Assembly (NCBI GenBank): GCA_913050105.1
Contig: CAJWZN010000011.1
Location: forward strand, 1 to 20,176
DNA from: an uncultured Synechococcus sp.
GTDB taxonomy: Bacteria; Cyanobacteriota; Cyanobacteriia; PCC-6307; Cyanobiaceae
DNA length: 20,176 nt
Direction: 5' to 3'
Part shown: piece after piece, positions 14,960 to 20,176 of the stretch
How positions within the stretch are numbered: the first letter of the stretch is position 1
How the letters are laid out: the number at the start of each line of letters is the position of its first letter
Translations under genes and position numbers: made by a program
The notes under the pieces: model-generated
Databases searched by the model: none
The model's input: only the letters and a program-made list of their open reading frames with translations
Told to the model about the DNA's origin: nothing

Positions 14960-15211
14960 TCATTGCGGCAGTGCTTCCCCGGGGCGCAGCCGGCTCCAGC
15001 GTCCTGGCTCGGCGTCGAAACTGCTGCATGCCCGCACATCCCACTCCACACCTGTGGAGCCACCAGGGAGGTCGAGGACCGAGATGTGAATGCGGGGCTC
15101 ACGAGGTGTCAGATCAGGATGCTTTGTTAAGTGGGGGGCACCATGCTGTCGTTCCACAGCGTGATAGGCCTGGCAACGATCGACCCAGCGGCAGTCCACG
15201 CAGATACACAT
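14960..15211 (-). CDS. ycf34: Ycf34 family iron-sulfur protein
   Basis: Ycf34 is a small protein of cyanobacteria and red-lineage plastids; the cyanobacterial protein has been reported to bind an iron-sulfur cluster and affect photosynthetic electron transport. The 83-residue protein from ATG 15211 opens MCICVDCRWVDRCQAYHAVE, giving Cys2, 4, 7 and 13, with Cys62 in WDVRACSSF. The HLT and WDV blocks also fit the family as I recall it. An upstream reading to 15367 is open but lies wholly inside the divergent gene. Its ATG and that of the divergent nucleotidyltransferase overlap by two bases. Confidence 0.92.
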   Translation of the reverse strand: MCICVDCRWVDRCQAYHAVERQHGAPHLTKHPDLTPREPRIHISVLDLPGGSTGVEWDVRACSSFDAEPGRWSRLRPGEALPQ

Positions 15212-16424
15212 GTCCTCCTCCGCCGCATCGGACGACATTCTGAAGCGCCGAAGCCAATCTGAGCAGGTCTGGCAGCGTTTGGCCGTCGAACAATGGCCGG
15301 TGCCATTGAACCTCCTGCCTGCGGAGACGGCTTTGGTGGGCGGGGCAGTAAGGGACGCCTTGCTCAACCGCCTTCCGGCTCAGCAGGACCTTGATCTGGT
15401 TGTGAAATCCGACGCCGTCGGATTGACGCAGCGGCTGAACAGGGAACTGGGGGGCAGCTTGGTGGTGCTGGATGAAACACGGGACATCGCCAGGCTGGTG
15501 CTGCGGGGCTGGACCATCGACATCGCTCGACAGGAAGGACACAACCTTGAAGACGATCTCTGGCGCAGGGATTACAGGCTGAATGCCATTGCCTTGCCGC
15601 TCAAAACCAATCGTTTGCTCGTGGATCCCACCAGGGGGATTGAGGACCTGGCTGAGGGGCGACTGAGGGCCGTGAGGGAAGCCAACCTCAGCGCTGATCC
15701 CCTGCGGCTGCTGCGAGGCCTGCGACTACTGGCGCAGATTCCTCTGACCCTGGACGCGACAACAGCCCACTGGATCCGCAGCCTTCGGCATCGGCTCAAG
15801 GAAGCCGCACCCGAACGGATCCTGGCCGAAATCCGGAAGCTGGTCGCCGGTCCTCATGCGGATGAAGCTCTGCAGCAACTGACCCAACTGGATCTGATCC
15901 GTCCCTGGGCCGCCTATCAGCACCTCCCGGCCTTCGACGATGCCGCGTTATTGACCTCTGACGAACGACAGGAGGCTTTGCCCCTTGCCCGCCTGAGCGG
16001 CTTGATCAGTGATGAGGGCCTGAGACAGCTGCGGGCCAGCCGTTCGCTGCAGCAGCGTTGCCGACGCCTCCGCTACTGGCTTCAGACTGCTGGTTCCAGG
16101 CTGGAGCAGCTGGCAGAAGACGACCGCCTGCAATTGCACCTGGATCTGGAAGCGGATTTACCGGCGCTGATTCTTCATCTGGATCGACAGATTCAGGACA
16201 CCTGGCTGAATCGGTGGCGGGACTCTGACGATCCACTGTTTCATCCCCACTTTCCCCTGAGCGGCAGCACTTTGATGGATGTTCTGGCTGTGCCAGCGGG
16301 ACCCTTGATCGGCGATCTCCTGACTCATCTCCGCAAAAATGCCGCGTTTGGGCGCATCAAGGGACAAGAACAGGCTCTGAGGGAGGCACAACGATGGTGG
16401 GCTGAAGCGAGAGAGGCTCTGTGA
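15210..16424 (+). CDS. CCA-adding tRNA nucleotidyltransferase / poly(A) polymerase family protein
   Basis: A class II nucleotidyltransferase of 404 residues. GGAVRD (44-49) and the metal-binding DLD (60-62) form the catalytic palm, RRDYRLNAIAL (119-129) is the RRDFTxNA motif, and DPLRLLRGLRLLAQ (162-175) is the E/D-x2-R-x2-R helix. There is no HD domain; the C-terminal part is helical and variable. The family covers CCA-adding, CC-adding and A-adding enzymes and poly(A) polymerase, and cyanobacteria can split these jobs, so the activity cannot be fixed from sequence. The tRNA-Asn here has no encoded CCA and needs such an enzyme. The ATG at 15210 is head-to-head with ycf34, so its promoter would lie within ycf34 unless the true start is internal. 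Confidence 0.88.
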   Translation: MSSSAASDDILKRRSQSEQVWQRLAVEQWPVPLNLLPAETALVGGAVRDALLNRLPAQQDLDLVVKSDAVGLTQRLNRELGGSLVVLDETRDIARLVLRGWTIDIARQEGHNLEDDLWRRDYRLNAIALPLKTNRLLVDPTRGIEDLAEGRLRAVREANLSADPLRLLRGLRLLAQIPLTLDATTAHWIRSLRHRLKEAAPERILAEIRKLVAGPHADEALQQLTQLDLIRPWAAYQHLPAFDDAALLTSDERQEALPLARLSGLISDEGLRQLRASRSLQQRCRRLRYWLQTAGSRLEQLAEDDRLQLHLDLEADLPALILHLDRQIQDTWLNRWRDSDDPLFHPHFPLSGSTLMDVLAVPAGPLIGDLLTHLRKNAAFGRIKGQEQALREAQRWWAEAREAL

Positions 16425-16487
16425 TTAACTTTGCTGGTGTGTCAACGATGACGGTCCGACACCGACGAATCGCATTCCTCTTCCTTC
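16425..16487 (+). promoter_or_regulatory. Short leader upstream of the RRM protein gene
   Basis: These 63 bp separate the nucleotidyltransferase from the RRM gene. The last bases before the ATG are C/T-rich (CCTCTTCCTT) with no Shine-Dalgarno. No promoter boxes could be assigned with confidence, so it may hold a promoter or the genes may be co-transcribed. Confidence 0.2.
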
Positions 16488-16913
16488 ATGAGCATTCGCT
16501 TGTACATCGGCAACCTGCCGCAAACCTTCGATGAACAGGAGCTGGCAGCTCTGCTCAAGTCCATAGGGGAAGGAATTCGTTTCAAGGCTGTCCTGGACCG
16601 TGAAACCGGAACCAGCCGTGGATTCGGTTTTGCGAATGTCGACGACGAAAAAGTTGCCGACGCCTTGATAGAGCAACTCAATGGCAAGGATTTCGGGGGC
16701 AGCAATCTGCGCGTCGAGCGCTCCGAGCGTCGTGAAAGCGGCGGAAACCGTCGTGTTGGATCAAATGCGAATGGCCAACCTCAGGTGGCCCGCAAGGCGG
16801 TGAACAAAGTCGTACACAGCGATGCCAAAAGTGAGGGAGCGCCTGACCCACGCTGGGCCGGTGAGCTTTCAAAACTGAAAGACCTTCTGGGTAACCAGAA
16901 AACAGCGGTCTGA
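16488..16913 (+). CDS. RNA-binding protein with a single RRM domain
   Basis: A 141-residue Rbp-type protein. The RRM fold spans about 3-77, with RNP2 LYIGNL at 5-10 and RNP1 RGFGFANV at 44-51, both with the aromatic residues that stack on RNA. After a basic segment (RVERSERRESGGNRR) comes a low-complexity polar linker, then a conserved-looking end (about 122-141) containing DPRWAGELSKLKDLL. Cyanobacterial Rbp proteins are known for cold response and for binding photosynthetic mRNAs near thylakoids; which applies here is unknown. The tail is longer than the short Gly-rich tails of many Rbp proteins. A strong terminator follows. Confidence 0.93.
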   Translation: MSIRLYIGNLPQTFDEQELAALLKSIGEGIRFKAVLDRETGTSRGFGFANVDDEKVADALIEQLNGKDFGGSNLRVERSERRESGGNRRVGSNANGQPQVARKAVNKVVHSDAKSEGAPDPRWAGELSKLKDLLGNQKTAV

Positions 16914-16943
16914 ATCCCTTCTCCCAAGAGAACGATTCCAATC

Positions 16944-16976
16944 AACCCCTGTCAGACAGCTGACGGGGGTTTTTTA
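16944..16976 (+). terminator. Rho-independent terminator after the RRM gene
   Basis: AACCCCTGTCAG (16944-16955) pairs along 12 bp with CTGACGGGGGTT (16960-16971), including one T-G pair, around an ACAG loop. A T run (16970-16975) follows. The nearest T tract is on the plus side, so it serves the RRM gene 30 bp upstream. It sits between convergent units, but the minus-strand side lacks a comparable T run for crtB. Confidence 0.9.
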
Positions 16977-17007
16977 TTGCACTTGGACACGTCCCACTAA
17001 ACGCTCT

Positions 17008-17916
17008 TCAGCGTGCCTGAGCCAGTAAAAAAGAGCGGGGAAGATCGAGAAGCTTGCTGACTTTGCCCACATAGGCGCGATTGTTGAACACGTCGTAATC
17101 AACGCGTTCAATGGCATCAAGGATGCCGCGATACAACCGAAGTGACGTCCAAACCGGCCAACGAGCATCCTGAGAAAGCCACCTCACTCCGGCTTCTGAT
17201 CGAGCAAACCAGTCGCGGGCCCTCTCCAGCTGAAAAGCCATCAGCTCACGCCAGGCCTGATTCAGCTTCCCGGACATCAGATCATCTTCGGAATAGCCAA
17301 AGCGCTTCAGGTCCTCCTGGGGCAAATAAATCCGCCCTCGGCCACGGTCTTCACCAACATCCCGAAGGATGTTGGTGAGCTGGTTCGCAATTCCCAGTGC
17401 AACCGCAGCATCTGACGTATCCGGTTGATGACTCCAGGGGGCCGTGGTGTAGGCCTGATCCACACCCATCACGCCCTGAGTCATCAAACCGACTGTGCCA
17501 GCCACGCGATAGCAATAGAGCTTGAGGTCTTGAAACTGGGGGTATCGGGTCCAGGTGAGGTCCATACGCTGACCCTCGATCATGTCCAGGTAGGGCTGGA
17601 TTCCCTGCGGAAAACGTTCCAGGGTGTCCACCATCACCGCATCGAGGTCGTCATCAATACGACCTTGAAAGAGGGCACGGGTCTTGGCTTCCCAGCGATC
17701 CAGGCGATCCGCCAATTCATCAACGGGGCGTGCCTGCGCCTCCGGACTGTCCATCAGCTCATCGGTGCGACGACACCAGACGTAGATCGCCCAGATCGCA
17801 CGTCGCTTCTCTGGAGGGAGAAGCAACGTGCCGATGTAAAAGGTTTTGGCCCACTCGGCGGTCTCCCGACGGCAAGCCTCGAAGGCTGCGTCGAGATCCT
17901 GGGAGACGAGGGGCAT
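17008..17916 (-). CDS. crtB: Phytoene synthase
   Basis: Condenses two geranylgeranyl diphosphates to 15-cis-phytoene, the first committed carotenoid step. The 302-residue protein carries both Asp-rich substrate motifs: DELMD (52-56, in YVWCRRTDELMD) and DVGED (186-190, in NILRDVGEDRGRGRIYLP). YCYRVAGTVGLM (134-145) is also typical of plant and cyanobacterial enzymes. The start is ATG 17916, which lies 3 bp after the crtP stop, so the two are one transcript. No terminator for this strand was seen downstream. Confidence 0.97.
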   Translation of the reverse strand: MPLVSQDLDAAFEACRRETAEWAKTFYIGTLLLPPEKRRAIWAIYVWCRRTDELMDSPEAQARPVDELADRLDRWEAKTRALFQGRIDDDLDAVMVDTLERFPQGIQPYLDMIEGQRMDLTWTRYPQFQDLKLYCYRVAGTVGLMTQGVMGVDQAYTTAPWSHQPDTSDAAVALGIANQLTNILRDVGEDRGRGRIYLPQEDLKRFGYSEDDLMSGKLNQAWRELMAFQLERARDWFARSEAGVRWLSQDARWPVWTSLRLYRGILDAIERVDYDVFNNRAYVGKVSKLLDLPRSFLLAQAR

Positions 17917-17919
17917 GGT

Positions 17920-19338
17920 TTAAGCCGTTACAGGCTCACTTGCAGTGGTTGATGATGCCAGCTCGCCGAACTTGCGGTCCACAGCGCCAGCGCACAACTT
18001 GCCACTGAGAACAGCACCCTCCATCGAGGCCAGATAGCGCTGCATGGTGTAGTCGCCTGCCAAGAAAAAGTTTTTAATCGGGGTGGTCTGATCGGGGCGC
18101 AGCTTCTGGCAACCGGGGGTGGTTTTGTAAACCGAAAGGGGCGTCTTCACCACCTTGTATTTGCGCAGCTTTGCGGGGTTGTCACCATTGAAATGGGTTG
18201 GGAAGAGCTTGTTCAGCTCACCCATGGTTGCTTCGATGATCTCCTCATCCGGCTTGCCGATCCAATCCTTGGCAGGCGCAAACACCAATTCCAGCATCGA
18301 CTTGTCTGGGTCTTCGTACTCCTTGCAGGTGATGCTCATATCGGCGTAAACGCTGAGCAGTGGCGACCGGCTGAACAACAGATGGTCGATGTCCGTGAGT
18401 TTGCGATCGAACCAGAGATGCAGGTTGATCACGGGAACCCCGCGGAGGCCATCCAGCTTGCTGAACACGTCCATCTGCTTCCAAGGCTCCGGTAGCAGCA
18501 ACTTGAAGGGGTCCACTGGTAGAGCACTCACGTAGGCATCAGCGGTGAGATCAAAGCTCTCCTTGCCCTTGATGCCACCGATGTGGAAGGCAGCCACAGA
18601 GCCATCGTCATTGAGCTTGATTTCACGCAGCGGGCAATCGAGATGAACCTCGCCGCCAAGCGATTCGATGTGCTCCACCATCGGCTGGCAGAGCCTCTCC
18701 GGCGGTGCTCCATCGAGGAAAGCCATCTTGGAGCCGTTCTTCTCCTGCAGGAAACGATTCAGGGCTGTGAGCACAACCGTGGCGGAGATTTCATCAGGAT
18801 CAATGAAATTCAGCGCCTTGCTCATCGCTAAGAACACTTCATCGTTAACCCGTTCGGGAATGTTGTGGACCTGCAGCCACTCAGTCCAGGAATACTTGTC
18901 GCACTCTTCGACGTACCCCTGACCCCGGAGCATCGCAGGCACAAGGCCCAGGCCGAAGCTGATTTTCTCAGGCCAGCTCAGCATGTCGTTGTTTCCCAAG
19001 ATCGCGGCCACACCATTCACAGGCGCTGGCAGATCAGGAAAATCAAAGCGGCTGTAAGTGCCTGGTTCCTCCTGCTGATTGAAGATCATCGAGTGGCTCT
19101 TCCACTGCAGCCGGTCTTCGATGTTCAACTCTTTGAAGATCTGAAGCATGTTCGGGTAGGCCCCGAAAAAGATGTGGAGCCCGGTCTCGTACCAGTCGCC
19201 GTCCTCGTCTTTCCAGGCGGCGACTTTGCCGCCGAGCACATCGCGAGCCTCCACCACCACTGGCGTATGGCCAGCATCAGCGAGATATTTGGCGCAGGAC
19301 AAACCCGCAAGACCGGCTCCGGCGATAGCAACCCGCAT
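17920..19338 (-). CDS. crtP: Phytoene desaturase, plant type (CrtP/PDS)
   Basis: Desaturates phytoene to zeta-carotene with FAD, passing electrons to plastoquinone at the membrane. The 472-residue protein opens MRVAIAGAGLAGLSCAKYLA, with the dinucleotide motif GAGLAG at 7-12 and an acidic residue ending strand 2 (VVVEARD). ETGLHIFFGAYPNM (51-64) is characteristic of the plant/cyanobacterial enzyme rather than bacterial CrtI. The C-terminal FAD motif reads NFFLAGDYTMQRYLASMEGA. The start is ATG 19338. Divergent from ndhM across 85 bp. Confidence 0.97.
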   Translation of the reverse strand: MRVAIAGAGLAGLSCAKYLADAGHTPVVVEARDVLGGKVAAWKDEDGDWYETGLHIFFGAYPNMLQIFKELNIEDRLQWKSHSMIFNQQEEPGTYSRFDFPDLPAPVNGVAAILGNNDMLSWPEKISFGLGLVPAMLRGQGYVEECDKYSWTEWLQVHNIPERVNDEVFLAMSKALNFIDPDEISATVVLTALNRFLQEKNGSKMAFLDGAPPERLCQPMVEHIESLGGEVHLDCPLREIKLNDDGSVAAFHIGGIKGKESFDLTADAYVSALPVDPFKLLLPEPWKQMDVFSKLDGLRGVPVINLHLWFDRKLTDIDHLLFSRSPLLSVYADMSITCKEYEDPDKSMLELVFAPAKDWIGKPDEEIIEATMGELNKLFPTHFNGDNPAKLRKYKVVKTPLSVYKTTPGCQKLRPDQTTPIKNFFLAGDYTMQRYLASMEGAVLSGKLCAGAVDRKFGELASSTTASEPVTA

Positions 19339-19357
19339 GCGGCTGGCTCAATACTGA

Positions 19358-19380
19358 AACCAACCTTAAAAGGGCTGGTT
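19358..19380. promoter_or_regulatory. Imperfect 23-bp dyad between crtP and ndhM
   Basis: AACCAACCTTA with AAAGGGCTGGTT forms a near-palindrome centred at 19369: AACCA pairs with TGGTT, then CC with GG and T with A, with one mismatch and one T-G pair on the way. It is 20 bp from the crtP start and 44 bp from the ndhM start, in a gap that must drive both. It could be a shared operator. No HLR1-type TTACA repeat or clear promoter boxes were recognised. Confidence 0.35.
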
Positions 19381-19402
19381 CCCCTTCTGCTTCTTAAAGT
19401 CT

Positions 19403-19422
19403 TCACACACCTTCCCGTGTGA
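19403..19422 (+). promoter_or_regulatory. Short inverted repeat abutting the ndhM start codon
   Basis: TCACAC (19403-19408) and GTGTGA (19417-19422) are complementary arms around an 8-nt loop, ending one base before the ndhM ATG at 19424. In mRNA this could fold over the translation start region. No Shine-Dalgarno is present. The repeat is seen; any role in translation is inference. Confidence 0.3.
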
Positions 19423-19423
19423 C

Positions 19424-19771
19424 ATGGCCGAGACCCTGCTGAAGTGCACAACACGCCATGTCCGCCTGTTCACAGCTCTTGTGGTGAACGACGATCTGGT
19501 GGCGTCGGATGACCAGCTCACCCTTGATCTCGATCCAGACAACGAGTTCCTCTGGAGCGACTCCACCGTCAGCAAGGTGCAGCAGCAGTTCAAGACCCTT
19601 GTGGAAGCTGCCGGAACGGGCGAACTAAGCGATTACACCCTTCGCCGAATTGGCACGGATCTGGAGGGTTTCATCCGTCAGCTGCTTCAGGCCGGTGAGC
19701 TGAGCTACAACCCCGACGGCCGCGTTCAGAACTTTTCGATGGGTCTTCCCCGGACTCCTGAGCTGCTGTGA
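19424..19771 (+). CDS. ndhM: NAD(P)H-quinone oxidoreductase subunit M
   Basis: NdhM is a peripheral, photosynthesis-specific subunit of the thylakoid NDH-1 complex, which drives cyclic electron flow, respiration and CO2 uptake. The 115-residue protein opens with LKCTTRHVRLFTALV and carries LTLDLDPDNEFLW and YTLRRIGTDLEGFIR, hallmarks of the family as I recall it. It has no membrane segment, as expected. The start is ATG 19424. The stop overlaps the GTG of the next gene (GTGA). Confidence 0.95.
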   Translation: MAETLLKCTTRHVRLFTALVVNDDLVASDDQLTLDLDPDNEFLWSDSTVSKVQQQFKTLVEAAGTGELSDYTLRRIGTDLEGFIRQLLQAGELSYNPDGRVQNFSMGLPRTPELL

Positions 19772-20176
19772 CTCCTCCGCGCTACGACCAGGATCCCCGT
19801 CGAGGCGATGCACGACGCGGTGACTCCCGCGACAGCCGCTACGACCGGCGCGGAGGCTCAGAACGGGATTACGGACGCGCCTATCCGCCATCACAGCCGA
19901 GTCAGCAGGAGGGGTTCAAATTCAGCACCCTCACCGTGGCGGTCCTGGCAGGAGTGCTTGTTGTGGGAATTGGCATCGGCAGCGCCGTCACCAGCACGAC
20001 ACAGGGCGATCAAGGCAACATCGCCAGCTCCCAGCAGCTCGACATGGCTGTTCCTGACCCTGAGTTCTGCCGCCAGTGGGGAGCCAGTGCCTTTGTGATG
20101 GACATCGAGATGTACACCACGCTCAATCCCTCAAGCAGCTTCGTCACCCAACCCACCCTGCAGCCTGGCTGCGTGA
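19768..20176 (+). CDS. DUF3172 family membrane protein, 3' end cut by window
   Basis: A cyanobacterial protein of unknown function. The visible 136 residues comprise a charged, Arg/Asp/Tyr-rich N-terminus (about 1-48, with repeated RRGD and SRD/RYD units), one membrane segment (about 53-75, TLTVAVLAGVLVVGIGIGSA) and the start of an extracytoplasmic domain containing FCRQWGASAFVMD and TQPTLQPGCV, which resemble DUF3172. The two Cys (101 and 135) might form a disulfide. The GTG start overlaps the ndhM stop by 4 nt, so it is co-transcribed with ndhM; a link to thylakoid function is inference. The reading frame runs off the end. Confidence 0.82.
   Translation, partial: MTPPRYDQDPRRGDARRGDSRDSRYDRRGGSERDYGRAYPPSQPSQQEGFKFSTLTVAVLAGVLVVGIGIGSAVTSTTQGDQGNIASSQQLDMAVPDPEFCRQWGASAFVMDIEMYTTLNPSSSFVTQPTLQPGCV

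Noticed and set aside
14177..15130. Long plus-strand open frame (317 codons) across tsaB and the DUF218 gene
   Set aside because: It is antisense to two clear genes, its composition is low in hydrophobic core patterns, and no family motif is seen; a shadow of GC-rich coding.
1..20176. CRISPR arrays, insertion sequences, prophage genes, toxin-antitoxin or defence genes
   Set aside because: No direct-repeat array, transposase, integrase or att-like duplication was seen; nearly all sequence is explained by core cyanobacterial genes.

Overview
The window reads as core chromosome of a marine picocyanobacterium, most likely Synechococcus (alpha-cyanobacterial lineage). The evidence is a photosystem II D2 gene, Ycf3, Ycf34, NdhM, plant-type phytoene synthase and desaturase, and the OmpR-family regulators RpaA and RpaB. 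The DNA is moderately GC-rich, with short intergenic gaps and frequent GTG or TTG starts that overlap upstream stops. No insertion sequence, phage gene, CRISPR array or toxin-antitoxin pair was seen. This is conserved housekeeping and photosynthesis DNA, not an accessory island.

Layout. 1-917: 5' part of psbD on the minus strand, with a leader carrying two perfect palindromes. 1122-2037: a small conserved-looking hypothetical gene followed by an ECF/CbiO-like ABC ATPase. 2055-2168: tRNA-Asn(GTT) and a strong terminator. 2411-3199: rpaA. 7074-3202 (minus): copper P1B-ATPase, tmk and holB chained by stop/start overlaps. 7149-7670: ycf3 (PSI assembly), convergent with radA (9058-7661, minus). 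9146-13801 (plus): rpaB, plsX, fabH, fabD, plsC, a compact set joining a redox/light response regulator to fatty-acid initiation and phospholipid acylation. 15211-13764 (minus): ycf34, tsaB and a DUF218/YdcF-like membrane protein. 15210-16424 (plus): a CCA-adding-type nucleotidyltransferase whose start codon overlaps that of ycf34 head-to-head. 16488-16913: a small RRM protein with a terminator. 19338-17008 (minus): crtP (pds) then crtB, the first two dedicated carotenoid steps. 19424-end: ndhM and a DUF3172 membrane protein cut by the window edge.

How the genes work together. Much of the window serves the thylakoid: PSII core (psbD), PSI assembly (ycf3), NDH-1 (ndhM), carotenoids (crtB, crtP), a copper pump that may supply plastocyanin and oxidase, membrane lipids (plsX, fabH, fabD, plsC), and two regulators known in cyanobacteria for light, redox and circadian control. 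The rest is information processing: clamp loader delta', thymidylate kinase, RadA, TsaB, CCA-adding enzyme, tRNA-Asn.

I found no new defence or mobile system. The observations most worth checking are the two palindromes upstream of psbD, the back-to-back start codons of ycf34 and the CCA-type gene, the A-C mismatch in the tRNA-Asn T-stem, the long N-terminal extension of PlsX, and the dyad between crtP and ndhM.
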